Below, one piece after another: positions 43,875 to 52,435 of a stretch of 64,000 bases of DNA. Below the pieces are notes generated by a model. That model was not told the origin of the DNA and ran no database searches. It worked only from the letters and a program-made list of their open reading frames with translations. Position numbers and translations under genes: made by a program. The stretch lies in NCBI RefSeq assembly GCF_004634245.1, contig NZ_SJTF01000003.1, forward strand, positions 1 through 64,000, written 5' to 3'. The stretch comes from Flavobacterium foetidum. Its GTDB lineage: Bacteria > Bacteroidota > Bacteroidia > Flavobacteriales > Flavobacteriaceae. Numbering within the stretch: position 1 is the first letter of the stretch; every line of letters begins with the position of its first letter.

Positions 43875-44345
43875 ATGACTCCCAATATCGGAATTACTCC
43901 AAAAAACCTAAAAAAAAGCGCTACCATACTAGCTACGATTTTGTCTAATGAAATGACTCTTTATGTGAAAACCAGAAAATTTCATTGGAACATTTCAGGA
44001 AACAGTTTTATGGAACTTCATAAATTATTTGAAGAGCAATACAGAATCCTTGAAGCCAATATTGACGAAGTTGCTGAAAGAATCAGTCAGCTAGGCGAAA
44101 AAACAATTGGGACCATGAAAGAATTTATCGAAAATTCTACCCTGAAAGAATCTCCAAAAGAATACGCTTCTCAAAAAAATATGCTGTCTGAATTGCTAGA
44201 AAACCACGAACAGCTCGTTACCGAGTTTAGAGGTTATATTCCTGCTTTTGACGAGACAAACGATGCCGGTTCTGCAGATTTCGTAACTGGATTATTGCAG
44301 GAACACGAAAAAATGGCTTGGATTTTAAGACGTTATCAGGAATGA
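43875..44345 (+). CDS. dps: Dps-family DNA-protecting ferritin
   Basis: A 156-aa ferritin-like four-helix protein that forms dodecamers, oxidises Fe(II) with H2O2 and shields DNA under starvation or oxidative stress. The inter-subunit ferroxidase residues are in KFHWNISGNSF (His, about 36-46) and EEQYRILEANIDEVAERISQLGE (Asp/Glu, about 53-75). It starts the stress-related gene run that continues with CsbD. It is separated from csbD by a simple-repeat stretch (44360-44415). Confidence 0.93.
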   Translation: MTPNIGITPKNLKKSATILATILSNEMTLYVKTRKFHWNISGNSFMELHKLFEEQYRILEANIDEVAERISQLGEKTIGTMKEFIENSTLKESPKEYASQKNMLSELLENHEQLVTEFRGYIPAFDETNDAGSADFVTGLLQEHEKMAWILRRYQE

Positions 44346-44526
44346 GTTGTTTTTAAGATTTTAGATTCAACCTCAAACTTGAAACTTCAAACTTGAAACC
44401 TGAAACTTGAAACTCAAAAAACTTTCCAAGTCACAAATGTGAATTATGCAGCGACTTTTAAAATTCATATAACGAAAAGTCGCGATCAAATATCGAATTT
44501 TACATAACAAACAAAAGACAAATATC

Positions 44527-44712
44527 ATGAATACTACAGAAATAAAAGGAAACTGGAATGAGTTAAAAGGAAAACTAAAACAAAAGTACGCAGAGTTAAC
44601 TGATGACGATTTGATGTTTGCTGAAGGAAAAGAAGACGAAATGTACGGAAGACTTCAGCAAAAATTAGGAAAAACAAAAGAAGAATTTCATCAAATCCTC
44701 TCAGATTTGTAA
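44527..44712 (+). CDS. CsbD family general stress protein
   Basis: A 61-aa highly charged protein with the CsbD signature [24 protein letters not shown] followed by [20 protein letters not shown]. CsbD-like proteins are strongly induced by stress in many bacteria; their molecular role is unknown. It has its own terminator. Confidence 0.88.
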   Translation: MNTTEIKGNWNELKGKLKQKYAELTDDDLMFAEGKEDEMYGRLQQKLGKTKEEFHQILSDL

Positions 44713-44732
44713 ATCCTTATAACTCAATCAGG

Positions 44733-44770
44733 AAATACCGTCTAGTAAAAATATTAGGCGGTATTTTTTT
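44733..44770 (+). terminator. Terminator after csbD-like gene
   Basis: Stem aaataccg / cggtattt with an 18-base loop (inner tct/agg pairing possible) and a T-run. Confidence 0.78.
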
Positions 44771-44868
44771 AAGCTTTTATTAAAAAAATACATGATTCTG
44801 CAAATTCTGCCCACTATTAAAGCTGTAACAAAAAATAAATTAAGTATCTTTAACCAAATTTCTATATA

Positions 44869-45420
44869 ATGAAACTATTCATAAAATTCGACATTAACAC
44901 AATCTGTTCTCTTTATTTGAAACAAAATTTAGAAGAAAATAACATAAGTTTTAGTACACTCGGATTTGGAGAAATTGATATTGAAAATAATCTTGATGCA
45001 GAAGCTTTAGAAGAACTAAAAAACAAACTCGCCCCTTGCGGTTTTGAGATTGTTGAAAATCAGAAAAGTGTTCTTGTCCAGAAAATAAAAGACGCCATTA
45101 CGGAACTGGTATTTATGGACGACAGCAACAACTACAAAAGTTCTGTTTTTCTAGCCGAAAAACTAAACCACAGCTATGGTTATTTATCAAACGTTTTCTC
45201 AGAAGTAACCTATTCTTCTATCGAGAATTTTATCATTTTACAGAAAATAGAAAGAGCCAAGCAACTGATTATTATTAATGAAATGAGTTTGACCGAGATT
45301 GCATTCTTACTCAACTACTCTAGTGTGGCGCATTTGAGCACACAATTTAAAAATACTACAGGAATTACACCGTCGGCTTTTCAGAGAATAATTAAGAAAC
45401 GAAGAGAAAATTTAAAATAA
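44869..45420 (+). CDS. AraC-type regulator with small HMA-like N-terminal domain
   Basis: A 183-aa protein. The C-terminal AraC DNA-binding domain (about 80-180) has SSVFLAEKLNHSYGYLSNVFSE and MSLTEIAFLLNYSSVAHLSTQFK plus TGITPSAFQRI. The N-terminal 65 residues (KFDINTICSLYLKQNLEENN, then LKNKLAPCGFEIVE) look like a ferredoxin-like/heavy-metal-associated fold rather than a cupin, but the CxxC metal motif is missing. The response regulator starts 22 bases after the stop, so this gene is probably co-transcribed with the two-component pair and may act in the same response. Confidence 0.82.
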   Translation: MKLFIKFDINTICSLYLKQNLEENNISFSTLGFGEIDIENNLDAEALEELKNKLAPCGFEIVENQKSVLVQKIKDAITELVFMDDSNNYKSSVFLAEKLNHSYGYLSNVFSEVTYSSIENFIILQKIERAKQLIIINEMSLTEIAFLLNYSSVAHLSTQFKNTTGITPSAFQRIIKKRRENLK

Positions 45421-45441
45421 AAAACCAAATACTACACTAAA

Positions 45442-45891
45442 ATGCAGAAAAACGCATTAAATATTTTATTGGCGGATGATGATGAAGATGACCGTCTTTT
45501 TTTTAAAGATGCTTTTGAAGAAATCAAAATCCAAACCAATGTTAATTTCGTACATGATGGAATGCAACTGATGGACCACTTACTAAATCCCGACAATAAA
45601 CTTCCGGATATTTTGTTTCTGGATTTGAATATGCCGAAAAAAACAGGAAAGGAATGTCTGATCGAAATTAAAAAAACAGAACATTTAAAAAATATTATTA
45701 TTGCCATTTACTCAACATCTTCTTCAGAAGAAGATATTGAAGACACCTTTATACAAGGTGCCAATATATATATTAAAAAGCCTAGTGATTTTAATACACT
45801 CAAAAAAATAATTAATGAAGTCGTGACAGTAAACTGGCACTATCACACATCTGGTTTAAACCGTGATAATTTCTTGCTGCGACTAAAATAA
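45442..45891 (+). CDS. Single-domain response regulator (Rcp1-like receiver)
   Basis: A 149-aa CheY-like receiver without an output domain. Acidic pocket LADDDEDD (about 10-17), phospho-acceptor Asp61 in LFLDLNMP, Thr/Ser switch in YSTSSSEE, and Lys in IKKPSDF. It is 10 bases upstream of the histidine kinase gene, so the pair forms a phosphorelay. A receiver alone must act through protein contact, as in the stress phosphorelays that use single receivers. Confidence 0.93.
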   Translation: MQKNALNILLADDDEDDRLFFKDAFEEIKIQTNVNFVHDGMQLMDHLLNPDNKLPDILFLDLNMPKKTGKECLIEIKKTEHLKNIIIAIYSTSSSEEDIEDTFIQGANIYIKKPSDFNTLKKIINEVVTVNWHYHTSGLNRDNFLLRLK

Positions 45892-45901
45892 GAGCCAAAT
45901 A

Positions 45902-47686
45902 ATGAAATGGATACCAAATTTTAATTCTTCAAACTCTTTGAGAGTTATTTTTGTAATCGCAGTTTTCATTCTGTTATTTCTTTCTTCCATTGCTTACAAA
46001 CACAATCAGGATCTGAATGAATCGAGTAAGCTGGTGATGCATACCTACGAAATAAACATTCAGCTCGAACGACTCATGTCGGCCATAAAAGATGCAGAAA
46101 CGGGCCAGCGCGGCTATATCATAACGCGCAATGCCCGTTTCCTGACGCCTTACATTTATTCTCGTGATAAAGTAAACACCTCTTTTATCACTCTAAAAAA
46201 GCTTACTGCTGATAATCCTGAACAGCAGAAAAATCTCGAAAAACTATTCAAACTCATTAATCAGCGTTTTGTTTCTTTTGAAAACTGCCTGAAATACAGT
46301 GACCCAAAAACATATGACAAAAGAAAACTCGACAATCATATGTTTGGAGGACGAATTCTGATGGAAAACATTCGTTTCAAAGTCGATGAAATGAACGACA
46401 TCGAAAAAGCCTATCTAAAAAAAAGGCTTAAAATTTACGATGCCGAAATATCTTTAAGTCCGCTTTTCTCGATTTCCTTATTTTTGGTTGCGCTGAGTTT
46501 TATTTTATTGGCTTATAGACAAATCAGCCGTGATTTTGAACGCCTTAAAATCTACAACAAAAAACTTCTTATCTCTAGCGGCCTGATTGCAGAATCTGAA
46601 ACCATTGGTAAATTTAGCACTTGGCAATGGGATTTAGACACTCATAAAATTGACTATTCTGATAACCAATATCGATTACTGGGTTTTGAGCCTGGCTCTT
46701 TTGTACCCGAAAAAGGAACATTCCTGAATTTTGTGCATCAAGACGACAAACAGACTGTAGCCGAATCTATGGACGGCATTATCGAAAAAGGCACTCTTCC
46801 GTTTGTATACTATAAAATAGTGCGTCCGGATCATGAAATCAGATATTTTAAGTCGACCGGAAAATTACTTACCGATCAACAGGGAAGCAAAATACTTCTC
46901 GGAATCAATTTTGATATTACCGATGAGCATCTATTGAATATTGAACTTCAGGAACGAAACAAAGAACTCGAAAAAAGCAATAAAGAACTGGCTTCTTTTA
47001 ATCATGTTGCCAGTCATGACTTGCAAGAACCGCTTCGAAAAATCCAAACTTTTATTTCTCGAGTTTCCGATGCAGACAAGGCGGTAATGTCTGAAAGCGG
47101 CAAAAATTATATTACCAAAATAGAGGCATCTGCCAAAAGAATGCGTGTGCTTATTGACGATCTTTTGTTATTCTCTAGAACAAATACCACCAAAAAAGAA
47201 TTTATTAAAGTAAATCTCAATGAACTTTTGAGCAATGCCGAATCTGAACTTGGAGAGGTTATAGAAGAAAAAAAAGCTGTAATTACAGCTTCTAAACTTC
47301 CGAAACTATCGGTTATTCCGTATCAGATTGAACAGTTATTCATTAATTTAATTGGAAATTCATTAAAATACAGCCGACCAGATGTTGCACCAGAAGTTAC
47401 GATTTCTAGCGAAAAAGTAAATGCTGCCGACTATCCTGAAATCTTAGAGCAAACTGTAAAGAAATTCCACAAAATAACTTTTACCGATAACGGAATGGGA
47501 TTTGATCCTCAGTTCAAAGAAACCATTTTTATTCTTTTTCAGAGACTTCATTCTAAAACAGATTATCCTGGCACCGGAATCGGACTTGCAATTTGTAAGA
47601 AAATCGTAGAGAACCATAAAGGTCATATTACAGCCGACAGTACACTCGATCAAGGTTCTGTTTTTACGGTATTCCTTCCCGATTAA
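45902..47686 (+). CDS. Sensor histidine kinase, CHASE3-PAS-HisKA-HATPase
   Basis: A 594-aa membrane kinase. TM1 (about 13-30) and TM2 (about 183-203) bracket an extracytoplasmic CHASE3 domain (DAETGQRGYIITRNARFLTPY, about 64-84). A PAS domain (about 235-350, FSTWQWDLDTHKIDYSDN) is followed by HisKA with His372 in ASHDLQEPLRK. The ATPase domain has N box NLIGNSLKYS, FTDNGMGFDP and GTGIGLAICKKI. The cognate partner is probably the upstream single-domain response regulator. A strong hairpin terminator follows. Confidence 0.94.
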   Translation: MKWIPNFNSSNSLRVIFVIAVFILLFLSSIAYKHNQDLNESSKLVMHTYEINIQLERLMSAIKDAETGQRGYIITRNARFLTPYIYSRDKVNTSFITLKKLTADNPEQQKNLEKLFKLINQRFVSFENCLKYSDPKTYDKRKLDNHMFGGRILMENIRFKVDEMNDIEKAYLKKRLKIYDAEISLSPLFSISLFLVALSFILLAYRQISRDFERLKIYNKKLLISSGLIAESETIGKFSTWQWDLDTHKIDYSDNQYRLLGFEPGSFVPEKGTFLNFVHQDDKQTVAESMDGIIEKGTLPFVYYKIVRPDHEIRYFKSTGKLLTDQQGSKILLGINFDITDEHLLNIELQERNKELEKSNKELASFNHVASHDLQEPLRKIQTFISRVSDADKAVMSESGKNYITKIEASAKRMRVLIDDLLLFSRTNTTKKEFIKVNLNELLSNAESELGEVIEEKKAVITASKLPKLSVIPYQIEQLFINLIGNSLKYSRPDVAPEVTISSEKVNAADYPEILEQTVKKFHKITFTDNGMGFDPQFKETIFILFQRLHSKTDYPGTGIGLAICKKIVENHKGHITADSTLDQGSVFTVFLPD

Positions 47687-47708
47687 AACCCCTTTAAAAA
47701 CACATAAA

Positions 47709-47755
47709 AAACGTTATATAAATCCGTTATGGGAATTATATAACGTTTCTTTTTT
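47709..47755 (+). terminator. Terminator after the histidine kinase gene
   Basis: Perfect 13-bp stem aaacgttatataa / ttatataacgttt with a 14-base loop and T-run. It ends the araC-like/regulator/kinase unit. Confidence 0.85.
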
Positions 47756-47819
47756 ATGGTGTAAAGCAAAATCTTGTATTCGTTAGCATCTTTGTAATGT
47801 AATACTTTAAGAAGTAAAA

Positions 47820-48398
47820 ATGAAAGCAGGTCCTCTATTTAAGACGGCAATTTGTAAGGTCTTTTTTTTATTTGTGATACTTATCTGCATCACGTCTTGC
47901 AGAAAAAACAGCACGATAGAAAGCTCTTTAAAAAATGACGTTTTTTTTAAAAATGATAAAGAAGAAGTAGAAGCTTTTTTTTTCATTTCGACCGCAAATG
48001 TGAGTAAGTCTATTATTTCTAAAAGTCAAATTGCACAACAAAAAAGTTCAGACAGTACAATACAACAATTGAGCAGAAAAATCGAAATTCATGAGAATCA
48101 ATTACTGGGAGAAATATCAAAGATGGCAACATCAAGGCTCATTGTCATAACAGAAATCAACGCCACGCACAAACGATATTTATATGATCTTATCGATGCC
48201 GATGGATCTAATTTTAATAACGAATATTTAGATTCTCTGACAAAGTCTTTGAGTGAACAGATTGAATTATTTGAGTCCATTTCTAAAGAAACAAATGATA
48301 AAACGATTTTACAGCTAGTATTGCATTATTTACCTGAACATTATAAGCTCTTAAGGGAAACCGAGAGCCTCAGGAATCAAGTAAAAGCCAACATTTAA
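47820..48398 (+). CDS. Lipoprotein, DUF4142-like
   Basis: A 192-aa protein with a lipoprotein signal (ICITSCRKN, Cys27). The mature part is helical: DKEEVEAFFFISTANVSKSIISKSQIAQQKSSD, IEIHENQLLGEI, and LKNDV before. This resembles DUF4142 proteins (ferritin-like helical bundles of unknown function often found in stress loci). The match is by pattern and moderate. It starts the second transcription unit of the stress cluster; the following barrel gene begins 19 bases after its stop. Confidence 0.7.
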   Translation: MKAGPLFKTAICKVFFLFVILICITSCRKNSTIESSLKNDVFFKNDKEEVEAFFFISTANVSKSIISKSQIAQQKSSDSTIQQLSRKIEIHENQLLGEISKMATSRLIVITEINATHKRYLYDLIDADGSNFNNEYLDSLTKSLSEQIELFESISKETNDKTILQLVLHYLPEHYKLLRETESLRNQVKANI

Positions 48399-48417
48399 TT
48401 AACTAAATTTTTTAACT

Positions 48418-49065
48418 ATGAAAATGCAATCAAATTTTTTATGCGCCTTAACACTTTTTTTGACAGCTTCATTTGGAATGCTGCACGCTCAAGACAATAA
48501 TGTAAACACAGAGTTTGGTGTAAAAGGAGGTTTCAACATGTCTAACCTATACGGAAGCGGTGAAGATGTAGATGACAATAATATTTTATACGGTTTTAAT
48601 GCCGGGGTTTATGCTACGCTGCCTATTTCAGATTTCGTAGCCATTCAGCCAGAGCTTTTGTTTACTACAAAAGGTGCTGAATTAGAATACAACAACGCTT
48701 TTGCAAGCGGAGACGCCAAATTCAGATTGAATTATATCGAACTTCCTCTTTTGGTTAGAGTAAATGTTACGAAAAACTTTAATATACACGCCGGTGGTTA
48801 TGCCTCGTATTTAGTAAGTTCTAAAGTAACAGGAAGCGGAACCTTTGATTTTGATGAAGATATCGACACTGACGATTTAAACAAATTTGACGCTGGTATT
48901 TCTGCAGGTATAGGAGTAGATTTTAACCCAGTAAGTATTGGTTTACGTTACAATTATGGTTTAACAACCGTGGGGAAAGAAAGAACAGTTGCGGGAACAA
49001 CTTTTACTTATCCTGATGCAAAAAACAGCAACTTAACATTATACTTATCGTATAAGTTAAACTAA
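48418..49065 (+). CDS. Outer-membrane beta-barrel protein (PorT/OmpW-like 'porin family')
   Basis: A 215-aa exported protein. Signal peptide to about residue 24 (MLHAQ), then NTEFGVKGGFNMSNLYG, typical of the Bacteroidota outer-membrane barrel family (PF13568 type). Alternating strands run to the end with terminal LSYKLN. An acidic loop (DFDEDIDTDDLNKFDAGISAG) may be surface-exposed. It probably sits in the outer membrane; the substrate or function is unknown. Confidence 0.87.
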   Translation: MKMQSNFLCALTLFLTASFGMLHAQDNNVNTEFGVKGGFNMSNLYGSGEDVDDNNILYGFNAGVYATLPISDFVAIQPELLFTTKGAELEYNNAFASGDAKFRLNYIELPLLVRVNVTKNFNIHAGGYASYLVSSKVTGSGTFDFDEDIDTDDLNKFDAGISAGIGVDFNPVSIGLRYNYGLTTVGKERTVAGTTFTYPDAKNSNLTLYLSYKLN

Positions 49066-49108
49066 TAGCATACCGCAAAATTAATTATTAACCTAAAATA
49101 TAAAAACC

Positions 49109-49261
49109 ATGTCAAACTTATTATACACCGTAGCGGTAATTCTGGTTATACTATGGGCTCTTGGGTTCTTTGTGTACAGTTTTGGAAGCATTATCCATAT
49201 ACTGCTTGTTATCGCGATCATCGCAATTCTGCTTAGACTTATCAAAGGCAGGGAAGTTTAA
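49109..49261 (+). CDS. lmo0937-family small membrane protein
   Basis: A 50-aa protein beginning MSNLLYTVAVILVILWALGF and ending LLRLIKGREV, with two membrane helices. This is the sequence pattern of the lmo0937 family, found next to CsbD and YtxH genes in stress loci of many bacteria. Function unknown. It lies 43 bases after the barrel gene and 45 bases before the YtxH gene, in the same direction. Confidence 0.82.
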   Translation: MSNLLYTVAVILVILWALGFFVYSFGSIIHILLVIAIIAILLRLIKGREV

Positions 49262-49306
49262 AAAATATCAACAAATATTAAATATTAATCATTAAATCAA
49301 TTTATT

Positions 49307-49591
49307 ATGAAAGCTAGTAGCACAATTTTAGGAATAGCAGCAGCCGCTGCAGCAGGAGCATTATTAGGAGTTTTATTTGCTCCAGACAAAGGTTCTAACA
49401 CAAGAAAAAAAATCAAAGATAAATCGAAAGATTACAGCGATAATATCAAAACAAAATTTGATGGTATTGTAAACACAATCACTTCTAACGGTAAAGAAAT
49501 CATTGAAGAAGGAAAATCTAAACTTAACCAAGTTAAAGACGATTTCAATTCTATCAAAGATGAAGCGAAAGCTGTAAAAACGAACTACTAA
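49307..49591 (+). CDS. YtxH domain-containing protein
   Basis: A 94-aa protein with one N-terminal membrane helix in GIAAAAAAGALLGVLFAPDKG, the YtxH signature (glycine-rich helix followed by APDKG), and a charged helical tail. YtxH proteins are general-stress proteins without a defined activity. Part of the run lmo0937-YtxH-holin-like. Confidence 0.88.
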   Translation: MKASSTILGIAAAAAAGALLGVLFAPDKGSNTRKKIKDKSKDYSDNIKTKFDGIVNTITSNGKEIIEEGKSKLNQVKDDFNSIKDEAKAVKTNY

Positions 49592-49629
49592 AATATAAGT
49601 GATTTTTTCAAACCATAAAACCCTATATC

Positions 49630-49989
49630 ATGGAACCAAATGCAACAACAAACGAGAATTTAAATCTTTATGAAAAAGCTGAAAATTATACAAAAACGAG
49701 TTTAGAATTACTCAAACTTAAAACGGTATGTTCAGTAGCCGATGGTGTTTCATCATTAGCTTCTAAGATAGCAGTCGGTATTGTTGTTGCATTTTTCACT
49801 CTTTTCTTGAATGTGGGATTGAGCTTATGGATTGGAAAGGAACTTGGAGAATATTATTTAGGCTTTTTTGTAATGGCGCTTTTCTATCTGATTGTAGCCG
49901 TTATAGTGCACAAAGCACATCATAGACTAATTAAGACTCCAATCGGAAACTCGATTATATCGAGTATCTTAAAAGAGAAACAAAACTGA
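49630..49989 (+). CDS. Phage holin-like (Holin-X/PF07332 type) membrane protein
   Basis: A 119-aa protein with two long helices (about 48-70 and 78-103), AVGIVVAFFTLFLNVGLSLWIGKELGE and YYLGFFVMALFYLIVAVIVHK, preceded by an amphipathic stretch. The pattern fits the chromosomal holin-superfamily III/ Holin-X group. Such genes are common next to YtxH and are not evidence of a prophage; no other phage gene is nearby. Confidence 0.8.
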   Translation: MEPNATTNENLNLYEKAENYTKTSLELLKLKTVCSVADGVSSLASKIAVGIVVAFFTLFLNVGLSLWIGKELGEYYLGFFVMALFYLIVAVIVHKAHHRLIKTPIGNSIISSILKEKQN

Positions 49990-50015
49990 TTTGCTAATTA
50001 ATATCTAAAAAGTCT

Positions 50016-50390
50016 ATGGAGCCTATTTACACTATTGATCAGTTGAATCAGAGAATTAAATATTTAGAAACCCGCCAAGATGCCGAATGGTGCGCCATCA
50101 AAAATCATGTTGATGAAATTAAAGAGAATCTAAAACCTCTTAACTTAATCAGAAACACGGTTGAGGAAATCAACGAAACTGTTGGTTTTAAAAGCCATAT
50201 GGCACAGTCGGCAATTAGTATCGCAATCGGCTATCTGGCTAAGAGATTTATAGTCGGAAAAGGAGATTCTATGTTTAAAGGAATTTTAGGATCTGTGGTG
50301 CAGCTGATTGTTACTAACCTGGTTTCGAAACCGCATGAGTCTTCCGAAGATGAAGAAGAATCATCTAAATACGAACCATCGCAAGAGTAA
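50016..50390 (+). CDS. Hypothetical protein of the YtxH-holin locus
   Basis: A 124-aa protein with a coiled-coil-like N-terminal half (YTIDQLNQRIKYLETRQDAEW...VDEIKENLKPLNLIRNTVEEI), a short hydrophobic segment (MAQSAISIAIGYLAKRFIVG), and an acidic tail (SSEDEEESSKYEPSQE). Proteins of this layout commonly follow the holin-like gene in flavobacteria. No function is known. Confidence 0.75.
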   Translation: MEPIYTIDQLNQRIKYLETRQDAEWCAIKNHVDEIKENLKPLNLIRNTVEEINETVGFKSHMAQSAISIAIGYLAKRFIVGKGDSMFKGILGSVVQLIVTNLVSKPHESSEDEEESSKYEPSQE

Positions 50391-50414
50391 TTGTCTAACT
50401 TAAATACATGCATT

Positions 50415-50513
50415 ATGGAAAAGTTAAATACAATAATTATCAAAAATGGTGTAACAATCTACTCTAACCTATATAAATGTTTTGAATATACAAGAGTATT
50501 TCTGGGAATCTAA
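50415..50513 (+). CDS. Possible 32-aa ORF at the end of the stress operon
   Basis: MEKLNTIIIKNG... to ...RVFLGI: a short frame 24 bases after the preceding gene and just before the operon terminator. Position is its only support; there is no recognisable motif. Confidence 0.2.
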   Translation: MEKLNTIIIKNGVTIYSNLYKCFEYTRVFLGI

Positions 50514-50599
50514 CATCTATTATACGTTCTAGAAAAACGGTTAATAGAGATAAGACCATCACTATAAATCTAATTTTATAATTAGAGCCTTAGAGAAAA

Positions 50600-50637
50600 A
50601 GCAAAATGAACTTTTTAGTACATTTTGCTTTTTTTTA
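50600..50637 (+). terminator. Terminator of the stress operon
   Basis: Stem agcaaaatg / cattttgct around a 12-base loop, followed by a long T-run. Confidence 0.85.
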
Positions 50638-50765
50638 TTTTAAAGATGATAAGTTTCTGAGGAGCTAAGTTTCTGAGTTTTTTATCTTTGACTTACCACG
50701 GATAATGTTCTATTCCTTAATACGCAGTCCTCGTGGTTCCGACGCAATATAGACCGCAATCTTGT

Positions 50766-50885
50766 AGTGTAATACATTATTTCCAATTGGTACGCACCCC
50801 ACTATACGTTCCCGTGGTTGAAACCACGGGCTATATTTTTCATGCAAAATGATTATCATTTAGTGTATTAGAAACTTAGAAGCTT
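50766..50885. repeat. REP-like unit with palindromes, copy 1
   Basis: taatacattatttccaattgg...cccgtggttgaaaccacggg (50811-50830)...ctat, then caaaatgattatcattt (palindrome 50847-50861). Repeated at 50944-51064 with a 178-base offset. The first palindrome is the same as at 30134 and 30445. Confidence 0.88.
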
Positions 50886-50943
50886 AGCAGCTTAAACAAT
50901 AATTTCAAACATTGTACGAAACGAATATAACACGAAATTATGC

Positions 50944-51064
50944 AGCATAATGTATTACTTCAAATTGGAACGCAACCCACTACACGTTCCCGTGGTTGAA
51001 ACCACGGGCTATGTTTTTCATGCAAAATGATTATCATTTAGTCTAGTAGAAGCTCAAAAACTTA
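50944..51064. repeat. REP-like unit with palindromes, copy 2
   Basis: Same order as copy 1: the cccgtgg hairpin at 50989-51008 and AAATGATTATCATTT at 51025-51039, followed by cttagaacctcagaagc simple repeats. Confidence 0.88.
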
Positions 51065-51103
51065 GAACCTCAGAAGCTTAGAACCTTAGCAGCTTTAAAA
51101 CCC

Positions 51104-52435
51104 CTACTTATAATTCTGATAAATAGGAAGTTTCAACCCTATATAGACATTCGTAGCTTTAGAATTGTTTGATAAGAAATTAGAAACCAGAGAACCAGAA
51201 CCTACAAATAGCGGGCCAGCCCTAAAACCAGCTCCAATTTGCGTACCGCTGTATTCCATCCAGGTTACAGGAACATAAAAGCTGAATTGTCGAGTTTCGT
51301 ATCTTGGCGTAAAAGTAATCGAATTGGCAATCGAGATTCTGTTTACCTTGTTGGCATCAACCAAGCTGAAATCGCCGCTCAGGTTCAGATAAAATTTATT
51401 ATCGATATTCCAGTCAAAACTTGTGTGCAGTGCTGTTGGCAGGTTGGCCTTTACCCCTTTTCTTGAAGAAACTTTAGTATAATTTTCATCAAAAAATTCA
51501 AAAATATCGTCGGCATCATCAATATCTTGTTGATTTACACGTCCTGTAAGATCATAAGTATTTTCAACGAGGTTTTTGTAATTGATTTTTCCAATATCAG
51601 TAATCGAGGCTGCGGCTTTAAATTTATAGCGGTTTCCGATACAAGTATGGCAGTTGGTGCGGTATTCGTAAGTAAAACCCAAATCGGCACCAATACCAGC
51701 AGGGCTGCCGTCAAACTTTGGATCGTTTCCGCTCGCATAATCATAACTCGCAGCGGTTTTTAAAGTTCCAGTCGAATAATATTCGCTCAATTCCGGAAAA
51801 GCATTGTTTCTAGTAAAAGCTACGCTTAAATCGCTTCCGCTGATGTAGCCGTTTACACCCGACATCAGGTATTTTAGTGTGATTCCACCCTTTATAAAAT
51901 GCTCGTCGCGATCCATTAAAACCGTTCCGTAGCCCACGCCAATCTCTGCCCACGAATTCGTAACACCATTCGGACTCCCGCCCGAAAGCATAAAACTGTT
52001 CGAAGCATCGATATCTTTGTTTACCTCATCAATGAGTTCGCCATTTACGTTTACAACGTTGGTAATGCTCCTAACCCTCGAAAAAACCGCAATACTGTGT
52101 ATTGGCGTGATATTCAGCATAAACGAAGGTCCCAGAATATCAATATTCATATTTCCGTTGTTATTGCTCTTGAAATGTTTGCTCGCCTGCTTGTCAATAT
52201 CATAATTGCTTTTCAGGAAATCGTTAAAATTAACTCCGTATAAATCGTTCTGTGCGGTACCGCTGGCAGAAAAAAGAGTAACATCGGCCCTGTACTTCGA
52301 GTCTACAATAGCGGATGGATTGAATAACACGCCCTGAATACCGGCATAATTATCATCACGAAATCCAAAATAAGACTGACCTTGCGCATAAAAAAAGCCG
52401 CATAAGAAGCAGCAAAAGTGTAAAGTTTTTTTCAT
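51104..52435 (-). CDS. DUF5723 family outer-membrane protein
   Basis: A 443-aa exported protein (signal peptide to about residue 19, FFYAQGQ). The opening FRDDNYAGIQGVLFNPSAIVDSKYRADVTLF is the family signature. The rest alternates beta strands with a two-Cys loop (TNCHTCIGN) near 260, consistent with a large barrel in the outer membrane. The family is common in Bacteroidota and has no assigned function. It lies downstream of prfA on the same strand but behind a terminator. Confidence 0.83.
   Translation of the reverse strand: MKKTLHFCCFLCGFFYAQGQSYFGFRDDNYAGIQGVLFNPSAIVDSKYRADVTLFSASGTAQNDLYGVNFNDFLKSNYDIDKQASKHFKSNNNGNMNIDILGPSFMLNITPIHSIAVFSRVRSITNVVNVNGELIDEVNKDIDASNSFMLSGGSPNGVTNSWAEIGVGYGTVLMDRDEHFIKGGITLKYLMSGVNGYISGSDLSVAFTRNNAFPELSEYYSTGTLKTAASYDYASGNDPKFDGSPAGIGADLGFTYEYRTNCHTCIGNRYKFKAAASITDIGKINYKNLVENTYDLTGRVNQQDIDDADDIFEFFDENYTKVSSRKGVKANLPTALHTSFDWNIDNKFYLNLSGDFSLVDANKVNRISIANSITFTPRYETRQFSFYVPVTWMEYSGTQIGAGFRAGPLFVGSGSLVSNFLSNNSKATNVYIGLKLPIYQNYK

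Noticed and set aside
49630-49989. Holin-like gene as a sign of a prophage
   Set aside because: No other phage gene is nearby, and this holin-like family is routinely found next to YtxH genes in bacterial chromosomes.
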